Shown here in pieces: positions 33,335-43,020 of a stretch of DNA of 64,000 bases. Made by a program: the position numbers and the translations under genes. Each line of letters begins with the position of its first letter. The stretch's first letter is position 1. The notes beneath the pieces were generated by a model. That model saw only the letters and a program-made list of their open reading frames with translations, did not search any database and was not told the origin of the DNA. The stretch is taken from NCBI RefSeq assembly GCF_000011905.1, contig NC_002936.3:310001-374000 (forward strand), written 5' to 3'. Source of the DNA: Dehalococcoides mccartyi 195 (GTDB taxonomy: Bacteria > Chloroflexota > Dehalococcoidia > Dehalococcoidales > Dehalococcoidaceae).

Positions 33335-34060
33335 TCAGCTGGTATATTTAAGCCGGGTGTTTAGATAGGAAAACAGCAAAAGGCTGCTTCCGCTTGCGGC
33401 CATTACCGTCATTGCCGTAAACAGGTTGGCTACGTATTCTCTGGCCGGAGCGGAGTCAGGCAGTACCAGAGATAATACCTGGGGTAAAATAAAAAAGGTA
33501 ACTGCCAGCAGGCAGAGTATCCACCAGATTTTAAGCAGCAAATTTATTTTATATTCAGGCAGGGCGTTTTGGGCTTCGGGCGTTAGCTTGCTTAGCTGCC
33601 ATGTCTCGGCAGTAAACAGCAGCGGAAATACCACATTTACCACTGGTATCAAAAATCCTGAAAATGCGCGGTTGGATCTGTATCTGGGGGTGATAAGGTA
33701 CAAGTTTACATAATAGGCGTGGCTCAGATGCAGGTAAAACATACCGCATACAAAGCTGGCGGCCAGCAGTATGTCTAAGCCTATAATAGCTTGGTCTATT
33801 GCCTCCTCACAGAGATGCACATAAGACGGAATAACAAAACCAGTCCGGCTGATATCGTCCAGATAGCTGCTTAAGTTTGCTTGCTGGGCAGCCAGATATA
33901 TGCTGCTTAATACACATAACCCCAGCAGCACCGGCAAGAGCCAGCCCAGTATTTTTAGCCGGGTAAGTTTTTTATGTTGGCCGGTATTCAGCAAGTCAGT
34001 GCCTGTTTGTTTGGAAACATATATATAAATGTATAATAAAAAGACAAATATAGCAATCAA
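33335..34060 (-). CDS. DUF4328-like multi-pass membrane protein
   Basis: A 241-aa protein with about six hydrophobic segments. The central piece (ITPRYRSNRAFSGFLIPVVN, then VVFPLLFTAETWQLS) fits the DUF4328 pattern, in which a loop precedes a helix containing IP and N. The N-terminus is IYIYVSKQTGTDLLNTGQHK. Function is unknown. It is a stand-alone minus-strand gene between rnpB and a divergent small gene. Confidence 0.7.
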   Translation of the reverse strand: MIAIFVFLLYIYIYVSKQTGTDLLNTGQHKKLTRLKILGWLLPVLLGLCVLSSIYLAAQQANLSSYLDDISRTGFVIPSYVHLCEEAIDQAIIGLDILLAASFVCGMFYLHLSHAYYVNLYLITPRYRSNRAFSGFLIPVVNVVFPLLFTAETWQLSKLTPEAQNALPEYKINLLLKIWWILCLLAVTFFILPQVLSLVLPDSAPAREYVANLFTAMTVMAASGSSLLLFSYLNTRLKYTS

Positions 34061-34120
34061 TATCAGTTTATCCGGATTTTGGCTGCGCTAAATGGTTTTC
34101 TTTAGTAATAAAATCAGCTG

Positions 34121-34161
34121 CTCTTAAGGCTTCAAACAGGCCTGTTTTCAAGGCTTAAGAG
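34121..34161. repeat. 41-bp imperfect inverted repeat
   Basis: Arms CTCTTAAGGCTTCAAACAGG and CCTGTTTTCAAGGCTTAAGAG pair over nearly all their length with a small bulge and no loop. It lies between the divergent membrane-protein gene and the small gene at 34294. It could form a cruciform or an operator; there is no T-run. Confidence 0.5.
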
Positions 34162-34293
34162 GCTCAAAATATAAAGATATCAGCCATTATTGAGGTTAGC
34201 CAAAGGGTTTGACTGGTTATAAATTATCCCCCGCAACCCTCCTCAGGCGGTTTGCCGCTTTCTAGGTGGCGCTGGGTTATAATGGGTGCAGTT

Positions 34294-34524
34294 ATGGAAG
34301 ACCTGAATGTTTCTGCTCTGGATTTTGTCAGTTTCTGCCACCGCCGTTGCGGGCAGGAATGGCCTGAACTTTATGATGAAATGTGCCGGGTAGCTGGGAG
34401 ACGGCTCTACCGGGGAATGGGTTATTACGAACTGAATAACTTGGGCATTCCGCTGGACCTGGCTAATCTGGACAGTACGCTGGCTCTGGTGGATCAGTAT
34501 AAATCAAATCAGAAGTGCTCTTAG
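34294..34524 (+). CDS. Small protein of unknown function
   Basis: About 76 aa (MEDLNVSALDFVSFCHRRCG...), soluble and helical-looking, with RRLYRGMGYYELNNLGIPLD in the middle. The start is uncertain: ATG at 34294 or 34282; the frame is open from 34252. A TATAAT at 34278-34283 just upstream suggests a very short leader. A good terminator follows at 34552. I do not recognise the family. Confidence 0.6.
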   Translation: MEDLNVSALDFVSFCHRRCGQEWPELYDEMCRVAGRRLYRGMGYYELNNLGIPLDLANLDSTLALVDQYKSNQKCS

Positions 34525-34551
34525 CGGCACTTTATATCAAGCGTTATCCGC

Positions 34552-34586
34552 AGGCACGAAAGTAGTACTTCCGTGCCTTTTGTTTT
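34552..34586 (+). terminator. Terminator after the small gene at 34294
   Basis: AGGCACG.AAGTA / TACTT.CGTGCCT stem with one mismatch, followed by TTTTGTTTT. Confidence 0.75.
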
Positions 34587-34621
34587 ATGATTAGGACAGG
34601 ATATTTTACAGGGAGATGTCT

Positions 34622-35755
34622 ATGACTTTGAGAATAAAAGTATTGCTGGGTACTATTCTGGCTATGGTCGGTTTGCTGGTTTCTTTCGGGGTGGGTTATC
34701 TAAGCGGCGGGATAGCCGCCTTAAATAGCGATGAAAACCTGTCCAGCATTGTAAATGCCTGGCAGATTATCACTACCGAATACGTAGAGCCGGATAGTAT
34801 TGACCAGGCAGCTCTGGCTGAAGCGGCCATAAAGGGCATGATGGATGAACTGGATGACCCTCATTCCGTTTATCTGAATGCCGAAGACTACCAGTCCAGC
34901 CTGGAATATGATGACGGAAAGTATGTGGGCATAGGTGCTACTGTCCAGATAGAAGATGAAGCTATTGTCCTGGTTCCTTATGATGGTTCTCCGGCAGCTC
35001 TGGCCGGTATACAGGCCGGTGATATTTTGCTGGAAGTGGACGGGCAGTCAGTGGCCGGGTTCAGTTTGGCAGACCTGTCCCCGCTGGTAAGGGGAGAAAA
35101 GGGGACTTCGTTAACCCTGCTGGTGGAAAGAAGCTCCTCTGACCAGCCGCTGCTGTTTGAAGTCACCCGTGATGAAATACTGATTTCCAGCGTTACCTCC
35201 GAGATGATGGGTGATATAGCATATATACGTATCAGCCGTTTCAGCGAAAGAACAGATGAGGAACTGGAGCAGGTGCTTAAAAACCTGGGCAGTGCGGAAG
35301 GTATTGTGCTGGATTTGCGGGGTAATCCCGGCGGTCTGGTAAGCTCGGTTATAAACGTAACCAGCCGCTTTGTAAGCAGCGGGGTGGTTTTGACTACGGT
35401 GGACAATGAAGGAAACTCCTCTGAATATAGTGTAGTGCCTAAAACGGTAACGACCAGTTTGCCCATGGTAGTTTTGGTAGACCAGTACAGCGCCAGCGGC
35501 TCGGAAGCCCTTTCCGGTGCTTTGCAGGACTACGGGCGGGCAACTATTGCGGGAAAAACCACCTATGGCAAAGGCAGCGTAAACCGCACCTTCAATGTAA
35601 CGCCGGATACGGGTATCTACCTGACTATAGGCCGCTGGTATACACCCAACGGGCGGATGATAGAAGGGCAGGGTATTACCCCGGATATAGAGCTGGAGCT
35701 GACCGGGGATGAGGCTGTCAGCTGGGCATTAGGTTTCCTGCATGGGGACACCTGA
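34622..35755 (+). CDS. S41-family C-terminal processing peptidase (CtpA-like)
   Basis: About 377 aa from the ATG at 34622, which has GGGAG 6 nt upstream; an ATG at 34616 is too close to it. An N-terminal membrane or signal segment is followed by DELDDPHSVYLNAEDY, a PDZ domain (PAALAGIQAGDILLEVDGQS) and the tail-specific protease core GIVLDLRGNPGGLVSSV. The catalytic Ser is in DQYSASGSEALSGAL and the Lys in GKTTYGKGSVN. It acts outside the membrane on the C-termini of secreted proteins. It appears monocistronic, upstream of pheS. Confidence 0.93.
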   Translation: MTLRIKVLLGTILAMVGLLVSFGVGYLSGGIAALNSDENLSSIVNAWQIITTEYVEPDSIDQAALAEAAIKGMMDELDDPHSVYLNAEDYQSSLEYDDGKYVGIGATVQIEDEAIVLVPYDGSPAALAGIQAGDILLEVDGQSVAGFSLADLSPLVRGEKGTSLTLLVERSSSDQPLLFEVTRDEILISSVTSEMMGDIAYIRISRFSERTDEELEQVLKNLGSAEGIVLDLRGNPGGLVSSVINVTSRFVSSGVVLTTVDNEGNSSEYSVVPKTVTTSLPMVVLVDQYSASGSEALSGALQDYGRATIAGKTTYGKGSVNRTFNVTPDTGIYLTIGRWYTPNGRMIEGQGITPDIELELTGDEAVSWALGFLHGDT

Positions 35756-35809
35756 ATTATTCCGGAAAGCTGATTAAGGCGGATATACCTGACATAATGT
35801 TAGTTTGTG

Positions 35810-35838
35810 TTGACCATTCAAAGCTAATAGCATATAAT
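35810..35838 (+). promoter_or_regulatory. Promoter of pheS-pheT
   Basis: TTGACC (35810-35815) and TATAAT (35833-35838) with a 17-bp spacer, leaving a 5' leader of about 25 nt. There is no room for a T-box or attenuator. Confidence 0.8.
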
Positions 35839-35869
35839 TTTTATAAAAATTTTGATGTGAAGCTGGGCT

Positions 35870-36910
35870 ATGGAAGAAATTAAGAATATCACCGAAATTA
35901 CCCAAAGTGCCCTTGCCGAACTGGAAGCCATAACGGAACTTAAAGACCTTGAAGCGTGGCGTGTCCGGTATCTGGGCAAGAAAAGCCTGCTGACCGGGGC
36001 ACTCCGGAATCTGGCCAGTTTGCCTATAGAAGAACGCAAAGCGGCCGGAGCGGCAGCCAACGAGGCCAAAGCCGCACTTGAAGCTGCTTTTTTAGAGAAA
36101 GAGCAGCTATCTAAAGAAAAACAGTTTGCCAGCCGCAGTGAGGGGCTGGATATTACTTTGCCCGGCAGACCCTGGCCTATCGGCCGGATACACCCCTTGA
36201 CCCAGGTTACCAATGAAGTGACTGCTATCTTCTCCACTCTGGGTTTTTCCGTACTGGAAGGGCCGGAAATAGAAGATGACTATCATAATTTTGAGGCTCT
36301 TAATATTCCGGAAGACCACCCTGCCAGAGAAAATATGCAGACCTTCTGGATAGACCGGCCTAATGAAGACGGCAGGCTGGATACTTTGCTTCGCACCCAT
36401 ACCTCTCCCATGCAGGTGCGCTATATGGAGAAAAACAAACCCCCCATACGGATAGTTGTTCCGGGCAAGGTTTACAGGTATGAAGCTACCGATGCCACCC
36501 ATATTCCCATGTTTACCCAGGTGGAAGGGTTGGTGGTGGACGAAGGCATTTCCATGGCTCACCTGAAAGGCACTTTGATGGAGTTTTGCCGCCGCTTTTT
36601 CGGGGCTAACCGCAAGGTGCGTTTCCGCTGTGACTACTTCCCCTTTGTAGAGCCGGGTGTGGAGGTAGCGGTAAGCTGTACTTGCGGGGGCAAAAAAGAA
36701 TGCAGCGTCTGCCATGGTTCCGGCTGGCTGGAAATACTGGGGGCGGGCATGGTACACCCCAGGGTGCTGGAGAGGGTAGGTATAGATTCGGAAAAATATA
36801 CCGGCTTTGCCTTTGGCATGGGGCTGGAAAGATTGCCCATGCTGAGATACGGGATTGATGATATCCGTCTGTTCTACTCTAACGATACTAGATTCTTGAG
36901 GCAGTTTTAA
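35870..36910 (+). CDS. pheS: Phenylalanyl-tRNA synthetase alpha subunit
   Basis: A 346-aa class II synthetase. It has an N-terminal coiled coil and the catalytic domain with [32 protein letters not shown], motif 2 [20 protein letters not shown] and motif 3 [20 protein letters not shown]. An insertion with [17 protein letters not shown] may bind zinc. It forms an alpha2-beta2 enzyme with PheT, encoded 1 bp downstream. Confidence 0.97.
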
Positions 36911-36911
36911 T

Positions 36912-39341
36912 ATGAAAATACCTTTGAAGTGGCTTAAAGAATATCTTCCCACAGATATGTCGCCGGCCGAACTGGCCGAACGGATGACTATGGCCGGTAC
37001 TGAGGTGACAGTACTGAATTCCCGCAAAGATAAATGGCCGAACGTATATGTAGGCCAGATAATGGAAGTAAACCGTCACCCCAACGCTGACCGTTTGGTA
37101 CTGGTTAAGGTGGATTGGGGGCAGGGGCAGGAGACAGTGGTTACCGGCGCGCCTAACTGCAAAGCCGGTGACAAGGTCGTTTTTGCCCGTACCGGTGCAG
37201 TTTTGATAGATGGCCACAACGGCAAAGAAATGGTACTTAAGCCGGCTGTTTTGCGGGGGGTGGAATCCTGCGGAATGGTTTGTTCCGAAAGGGAATTGGG
37301 ACTGTCTGACGAACATGAGGGTATTTTGATACTGCCGGCTGATGCTCCGGTGGGTATGCTGGCCAGTGAATATCTGGGTGAGATAATACTTGACCTTGAG
37401 CTTACACCTAACCGGGGTGATTTGATGTGTGTAACCGGTGTGGCCAGAGAACTGGGCGCTTTAATAGACCGTTTGCCTTCTATAAGCACGCCGGATTTCA
37501 AGGCCACCGGTAAGGATATCAAGGACAAAATAAATATAGAGATAAAAAACACTAAACTCTGCACCCGTTATACCGCCAGCCTGATAGAGGGAATAAAAAT
37601 CGGCGAATCACCGGACTGGCTTAAAGAGCGGCTGATTGCCTGCGGTATGCGCCCGATAAACAACGTGGTAGATGCTACCAATTACGTTATGCTGGAATTC
37701 GGCCAGCCCCTGCACTCCTTTGATTATGACCAGATTAAGTCAAAACATATTATTGTCCGCCCCGCAGCGGAGGGTGAGGTTTTAACTACTCTGGACGGGG
37801 TTGAACGCAAACTCAGCCCGGATATGCTCCTTATTACCGAACCGGACAAAATAATTGCCCTGGCCGGGGTAATGGGCGGTGAAAATACCGAGGTTACTGA
37901 GAAAACTGCCAGCGTACTGCTGGAGTCGGCTACCTTTGACAAGCACAGCATCCGCAGGACTGCTAAAGCTTTGAAACTCCAGAGTGAGGCTTCAGCCCGT
38001 TTTGAAAAAGGGCTTAGCTTTGAGCTTGCGCCTGTTGCCCTGAAACGCGCCACCCAGCTGATACTGGAAATAGCCGGCGGGCAGGCGGCTTCGGGCTTAA
38101 TGGATGTCATGCCGGTTAAAAAAGACAGAAACAGCGTTGTATTATCTCTTTCAAAGGTCAACCGGGTATTAGGGCTTGAGGGAGAGAAATTTGACAGCTG
38201 TAAAATAGCCAAAAGGCTGGGTTTTGCCTGGATGCCCGAATATGTACCCGGTATGGAAGAATTCGGCTACGGTTCCGTTGATGATAAAATGCGGTTTTTC
38301 CCCGGTTACTGGCGGATGGATATTGAAAGTGATATTGATATGATTGAGGAGGTGGCCAGGATAGCCGGCTACGATACTATACCCTGTCTGCCTCTGGATA
38401 AAGCCATTCCTAAAATAGAAACACCCCCTCTGCCGGGCATAAAGCGTTTCTTACGGCAGATATTATCAGGGTATGGTTTTCAGGAACTTATATCATATTC
38501 ATTCACCAGCCGCGAAATGCTTTCCCGTGTTTTTTCAGGGGCTGAGCCCGAATGTCTGGCTATCAGCAACCCCATGAGCAGTGAGCAGGAAGTTATGCGT
38601 ACCAGCTTGCGTCCTGCCCTGTATGCATCTTTAGCGGCAAACCGCCGTTTTGAAAAAAACGGCCTCAGGCTGTATGAGCTTGGGCGCATCTACCTGCCGA
38701 AAGAGAATAATAAGCAAGATGAGCCCGAAATGCTGTGCGCCCTTATAGCGGGCAGTGCCTCTGAAGCCTGGTGGCAGAGAAATACCGCTGGTTTTGACTT
38801 CTTTGATGCCAAAGGCATTGTGGAATCTTTGGTCAGCCGGTTGGGTATTGCAGCTGATTTTGCGGTATCTGATGAACCGGGTCTGACTCCGGGGTATCAG
38901 GCCGGTATACTGGTGGGAGACATGCCGGTGGGTGTTTTGGGGCAGCTAAGCCCCCAGACTGCAGATAAATTCGGCATAACAGAGCCGGTATATATGTTTG
39001 AAATCAATCTTTCCAAGCTCATTACCCGGGCTACGGTTCGGCGCAAATTTACCCAGATTAACCGCTTCCCCTCAGTGGAACGTGATTTGGCTTTGGTGCT
39101 TGACCGCAGTATTACCAACCGGCAGGTTACAGATATAATTTCCGAGTTTGATTTGGTTAAAAATGTAGAGCTGTTTGATATGTATCAGGGCAAGCAGGTA
39201 GCCGAGGACAAAAAATCACTGGCTTATCATCTGCTGTTTCAGTCTGATACCCATACCCTGAAAGATGCGGATGTAGACAGTGTAATGAACCAGATACTTA
39301 AACGGCTTAATACTGAAACGGGGGCGGTTCTGCGTTCCTGA
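36912..39341 (+). CDS. pheT: Phenylalanyl-tRNA synthetase beta subunit
   Basis: An 809-aa protein with normal architecture: MKIPLKWLKEYLPTDM, an EMAP/OB-fold tRNA-binding domain (HPNADRLVLVKVDWG), B3/B4 editing domain, B5 domains, a degenerate synthetase domain and the C-terminal ferredoxin-fold anticodon domain (INRFPSVERDLALVLD). It follows pheS with 1 bp between and ends at a terminator. Confidence 0.97.
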   Translation: MKIPLKWLKEYLPTDMSPAELAERMTMAGTEVTVLNSRKDKWPNVYVGQIMEVNRHPNADRLVLVKVDWGQGQETVVTGAPNCKAGDKVVFARTGAVLIDGHNGKEMVLKPAVLRGVESCGMVCSERELGLSDEHEGILILPADAPVGMLASEYLGEIILDLELTPNRGDLMCVTGVARELGALIDRLPSISTPDFKATGKDIKDKINIEIKNTKLCTRYTASLIEGIKIGESPDWLKERLIACGMRPINNVVDATNYVMLEFGQPLHSFDYDQIKSKHIIVRPAAEGEVLTTLDGVERKLSPDMLLITEPDKIIALAGVMGGENTEVTEKTASVLLESATFDKHSIRRTAKALKLQSEASARFEKGLSFELAPVALKRATQLILEIAGGQAASGLMDVMPVKKDRNSVVLSLSKVNRVLGLEGEKFDSCKIAKRLGFAWMPEYVPGMEEFGYGSVDDKMRFFPGYWRMDIESDIDMIEEVARIAGYDTIPCLPLDKAIPKIETPPLPGIKRFLRQILSGYGFQELISYSFTSREMLSRVFSGAEPECLAISNPMSSEQEVMRTSLRPALYASLAANRRFEKNGLRLYELGRIYLPKENNKQDEPEMLCALIAGSASEAWWQRNTAGFDFFDAKGIVESLVSRLGIAADFAVSDEPGLTPGYQAGILVGDMPVGVLGQLSPQTADKFGITEPVYMFEINLSKLITRATVRRKFTQINRFPSVERDLALVLDRSITNRQVTDIISEFDLVKNVELFDMYQGKQVAEDKKSLAYHLLFQSDTHTLKDADVDSVMNQILKRLNTETGAVLRS

Positions 39342-39362
39342 GTGTATTTATCCGGTTATTGC

Positions 39363-39397
39363 AAAAGGGGCTTTTGGGTAGAAGCCCCTTTTGGTTT
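39363..39397 (+). terminator. Terminator after pheST
   Basis: AAAAGGGGCTT / AAGCCCCTTTT stem with an 8-nt loop and a T-rich tail. Confidence 0.85.
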
Positions 39398-39434
39398 TTA
39401 AGCCCGAATGAGGTATTATAAATGCGGAGGAAAA

Positions 39435-40070
39435 ATGTTAAGCGATAGTTCAAAGCAGATTAAAAAAGAAGTTGAAGCCATCAATTCAGATTTTAAGACA
39501 ATAGTGGGTTGCGGTGAGTCAAAATGCCCCAAACTTAAAAGACTGAAACTGGCAAGTACCCCGGATATTATCCTTAAGGTTATGATAGAAATACCTAAGG
39601 GTAGCCAAAATAAATACGAATATGATAAAGAACGCAAGGTAATCAAGTTTGACCGTATGCTTTTCTCGGCCGTTCATTATCCCAGTGACTACGGTTTTAT
39701 TGAGGATACTCTGGCCGAAGACGGTGACCCGCTTGATGCTTTGGTTTTGGTTTGGGAGCCCACCTTCCCCGGCTGTCTGATAGAGACCAAGCCGGTAGGT
39801 CTTTTCAAAATGTACGATGAAAAAGGCCCGGATGCCAAGCTGCTGTGCGTACCCATTGGTGACCCCCACTTTAATTTTATCCGTGACCTTTCGGACGTGC
39901 CTCCCCACCTGCTTAAAGAAATATTCCATTTCTTTAACATCTATAAAGAACTGGAAGCCAAGAAAACCGGTGTTGAAGGCTGGGAAGACCGTGAGTCAGC
40001 CATTAAGACTTACTGGGAATCTCACCAGAGATATCTGGATTCACTTAAAAACAAGCCGGAACAGAAATAA
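39435..40070 (+). CDS. ppa: Inorganic pyrophosphatase (family I)
   Basis: About 211 aa from the ATG at 39435 with a GCGGAGG Shine-Dalgarno; the longer frame from 39408 is rejected. Signatures are MIEIPKGSQNKYEYDKE, SAVHYPSDYGFIEDTLAEDG and the metal site DGDPLDALVLVWEPTFPG. The N-terminus has about 25 extra residues before the core. It hydrolyses PPi and so pulls biosynthetic reactions forward. It is a monocistronic unit bounded by terminators. Confidence 0.94.
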   Translation: MLSDSSKQIKKEVEAINSDFKTIVGCGESKCPKLKRLKLASTPDIILKVMIEIPKGSQNKYEYDKERKVIKFDRMLFSAVHYPSDYGFIEDTLAEDGDPLDALVLVWEPTFPGCLIETKPVGLFKMYDEKGPDAKLLCVPIGDPHFNFIRDLSDVPPHLLKEIFHFFNIYKELEAKKTGVEGWEDRESAIKTYWESHQRYLDSLKNKPEQK

Positions 40071-40105
40071 AAAATCAGGGGGGCTATTAGCCCCCCTGAT
40101 TTTTT
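40069..40105. terminator. Bidirectional terminator between ppa and proS
   Basis: AAAAATCAGGGGGGC / GCCCCCCTGATTTTT, a 15-bp perfect stem with a 5-nt loop. It has A- and T-runs on both sides, so it can end both convergent transcripts. Confidence 0.9.
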
Positions 40106-40137
40106 ACCTTTAGACAGCTCTTGGGCAAAACAGGCAG

Positions 40138-41847
40138 TTATAAATCACTCTGGCTCTTGATGCAGGTGATTACCCTTTCCATTATGCTTTCAAGCGGAAC
40201 AAGTTCGGATTCTTTGTTCCGGCGGAGCTTGAGTTCCACTCCGCCTTTATCCAGATTGCGGGGGCTTATAGTCAGCCTCAGGGGGATACCTAAGAGGTCT
40301 GCATCGTTAAATTTGACCCCGGCTGTAAGTTCGCGGTCGTCAAACAGCACTTCCACCCCTTGGGCTTCCAGTTCGGTATATATTTTTTCAGCCGCCTGGC
40401 TGACTGCCGGGTTATCCAGGAAAAGCCCGCAGATATATATCTGATAAGGGGCAATAGGCATAGGCCAGATAATGCCTTTTTCGTCATGGTTTTGCTCTAT
40501 GGCGGCGGCCAGCAGCCGTCCTACCCCCATGCCGTAGCACCCCATTATTATCGGGTGGCTGATGCCCTCGGCATCTGTGAAGTTTGCCCCGAAACGTTCT
40601 GAAAGGAATGTTCCCAGTTTAAAAATATGCCCCACTTCCACCCCCCGTTTGGAGGCAAAAGTGCCGTCACAGAAGGGGCAGGCAGCACCTTCTGCCGCCA
40701 GGGCAATATCCGCCATTTTATCTGCCTTGAAATCCCGCCCGAAGTTGACGTTTTTCAGGTGAAAGCCGTCTTTGTTAGCCCCGGCTACAAAGTTAGAGCC
40801 GTTTTCAACAGAGTCATCAGCCACTGTCAGGCTATTTTTCAGCCCCACGGGTGATGCAAATCCGGCTGCTATCCCGGCGGCTTTTACTTCGCTGTCTTCC
40901 GCAAGACGCAAATCATTGCATTTCAGCAGATTTTTCAGCTTTATTTCGTTTATATCCAAATCTCCCCGTATGACCGCCATCACAAACTTTCCGTCTGCCA
41001 TGTAAAAGACTGCTTTGAGGGTATTTTCCGGTTTGAGCGAAAGAAAAGCGGCTACCTCTGAAATAGTCTTCTGGCCGGGGGTGGCTACTTCTTCTAAGTC
41101 TTTCGGGGGTTCTTTGGGCAGGGTTTTCTTTTTGAACACTGCTTTTTCGGCATTGGCGGCATAATTGCACTTCGGGCAGTAGATAATACTGTCCTCGCCG
41201 CTTTCGGCCACAATCATAAATTCGTGTGAGGCCTTTCCGCCTATTGCCCCGCTGTCCGCATCTATTACCATAGATTCCAGACCGCAGCGGCGGTATACGT
41301 TTTCATAGGCCTGTTTCATAGTCTGGTAGCTTTCGTCCAGCCCTTCGGGGCTGGCATCAAAGCTGTACATATCTTTCATAATAAATTCGCGTACCCGTAT
41401 CAGCCCGCCGCGGGGGCGTGGCTCATCACGGAATTTGGTCTGTATCTGGTAAAGCCGCTGGGGCAGGTCACGGTAGCTCTGGATATAGCGGCTGGCAAGG
41501 TCGGTTATAACCTCCTCGTGGGTAGGGCCAAGCACCAGATTACGGTCTTTGCGGTCTTTCAAATGGAAAAGGGTCTGCCCGAAGGGGGCTTCGCGTCCGC
41601 TTTGCTGCCATATTTCCACCGGCTGGAGTACCGGCATGGCCAGTTCCTGGCAGCCTGATTTATTCATTTCCTGCCGGATAATGTTTTCAATTTTCTGGAT
41701 AGACCGCCAGGCCAGAGGCATAAACGAATATACTCCGGCGGTCAGCTGGGCTATCATACCCGAACGCAGCAGCAGCTGGTGGCTTATAGTTTCGGCATCT
41801 GACGGGATTTCACGCTGGGTCTTGCCAAATAACCTGGAATAACGCAT
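40138..41847 (-). CDS. proS: Prolyl-tRNA synthetase (bacterial type with editing domain)
   Basis: About 569 aa from the ATG at 41847 with GGAG 8 nt upstream; the frame is open to 41880. Class II motifs are GVYSFMPLAWRSIQKIENII, motif 2 KFRDEPRPRGGLIRVREF and motif 3 CYGMGVGRLLAAAIEQNHDE. The editing insertion (YFKNAAN-type region with KAVFYMADGKFVMAVIRGD) lies in the middle, and the anticodon-binding domain is C-terminal. It is the last gene of the rpsB-to-proS run. Confidence 0.97.
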   Translation of the reverse strand: MRYSRLFGKTQREIPSDAETISHQLLLRSGMIAQLTAGVYSFMPLAWRSIQKIENIIRQEMNKSGCQELAMPVLQPVEIWQQSGREAPFGQTLFHLKDRKDRNLVLGPTHEEVITDLASRYIQSYRDLPQRLYQIQTKFRDEPRPRGGLIRVREFIMKDMYSFDASPEGLDESYQTMKQAYENVYRRCGLESMVIDADSGAIGGKASHEFMIVAESGEDSIIYCPKCNYAANAEKAVFKKKTLPKEPPKDLEEVATPGQKTISEVAAFLSLKPENTLKAVFYMADGKFVMAVIRGDLDINEIKLKNLLKCNDLRLAEDSEVKAAGIAAGFASPVGLKNSLTVADDSVENGSNFVAGANKDGFHLKNVNFGRDFKADKMADIALAAEGAACPFCDGTFASKRGVEVGHIFKLGTFLSERFGANFTDAEGISHPIIMGCYGMGVGRLLAAAIEQNHDEKGIIWPMPIAPYQIYICGLFLDNPAVSQAAEKIYTELEAQGVEVLFDDRELTAGVKFNDADLLGIPLRLTISPRNLDKGGVELKLRRNKESELVPLESIMERVITCIKSQSDL

Positions 41848-41937
41848 ATTAAAAGCTCCTTGTAAATAACGGCTTGCCAAGAAGGATTATACCCTAAAAT
41901 CATCTGCCAAAGAAGCCTGAAAGCGGGGGCATATAAA

Positions 41938-42984
41938 CTACAGGGAAGCTATTTCCCGCAGCAGGGCATTTACCAGCTCATCTTCGGGAAAGGAGGCTAT
42001 CTTTTCACCCTTGCGGAATAGCAGCCCCTGTCCCTTGCCGCAGGCTATGCCCAAATCAGCCTCTTTGGCTTCGCCGGGGCCGTTTACGGCACAGCCCATT
42101 ACGGCCACCCTGATCGGTTTATCTATTTTGTTCAGGGCTTCCTGCACCCTGGCGGCAATACCCACAATATCCACTTCGGTCCGGGAGCAGGTAGGGCAGC
42201 TGACCAGCACCGGGCCGCGCTGCCTTAAGTTCAGGCTTTTCAGTATTTCATAAGCGGCAAATACTTCTTCCTGGGGCGGGGAAGTCAGGGAAACCCGGAT
42301 AGTATCCCCGATACCCATATACAGCAGGTTGCCTATGCCCACCGCACTTCGCACCAGACCGGTTTTGGGGGTGCCTGTTTCGGTAATGCCCACATGAAGC
42401 GGGTAGGGTATAAGGGAAGCTATCTGGCGGTAGGCTTCAACGGTGGTAGGCACGTCAAAAGCCTTCAGTGAAACCTTAATCAGGCTGAAATCCAGGGCTT
42501 CCAGTATCTTTATATGCCCCATGGCGGCTTTGACCATCTTTTGGGCAGTGGTGAGCTCTGGGGGCAGGTCTTTGGGCAGGCTGCCGGCATTTACCCCGAT
42601 ACGGATTGGGATTTCCCGTTCTTTTGCCGCCCTGACCACCGCTTTAACCCGTTCCGGGTCACCGATATTGCCGGGATTGAGCCTGAGGCCGTCTGCCCCG
42701 GCTAAGAGTGCTGCTAGTGCCAGGCGGTAATCAAAATGAATATCCGCCACAATAGGTATCCTGACTTCTTTGCGGATAGATTTCAGGGCAGTGGCGGCTT
42801 CCATATCCGGTATAGCCAGCCGGATTATTTCACAGCCGCATTCTTCCAGCTCTTTTATTTGGGAAATTGTAGCCGGGATATTGCGGGTATCTGTTTTGGT
42901 CATGGACTGGACTGATACCGGGGCATTCCCCCCGATAGTTATATTCCCCAGCCGGATTTCAGTACTTTTACGCCGCATAATCAT
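41938..42984 (-). CDS. ispG: 4-hydroxy-3-methylbut-2-en-1-yl diphosphate synthase
   Basis: A 348-aa protein. IspG (GcpE) is a 4Fe-4S enzyme of the MEP isoprenoid pathway, converting MEcPP to HMBPP. Signatures are NAPVSVQSMTKTDTR, ADIHFDYRLALAALLAG and IRIGVNAGSLPKDL. The cluster cysteines are in SCPTCSRTEVD and MGCAVNGPGEAKEAD. Together with dxr and uppS in the same run, it concentrates isoprenoid and lipid-carrier steps here. Confidence 0.97.
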   Translation of the reverse strand: MIMRRKSTEIRLGNITIGGNAPVSVQSMTKTDTRNIPATISQIKELEECGCEIIRLAIPDMEAATALKSIRKEVRIPIVADIHFDYRLALAALLAGADGLRLNPGNIGDPERVKAVVRAAKEREIPIRIGVNAGSLPKDLPPELTTAQKMVKAAMGHIKILEALDFSLIKVSLKAFDVPTTVEAYRQIASLIPYPLHVGITETGTPKTGLVRSAVGIGNLLYMGIGDTIRVSLTSPPQEEVFAAYEILKSLNLRQRGPVLVSCPTCSRTEVDIVGIAARVQEALNKIDKPIRVAVMGCAVNGPGEAKEADLGIACGKGQGLLFRKGEKIASFPEDELVNALLREIASL

Positions 42985-43020
42985 ATTTTAAAAGCCTCTT
43001 CGTAGAGAGTATATCAGAAA

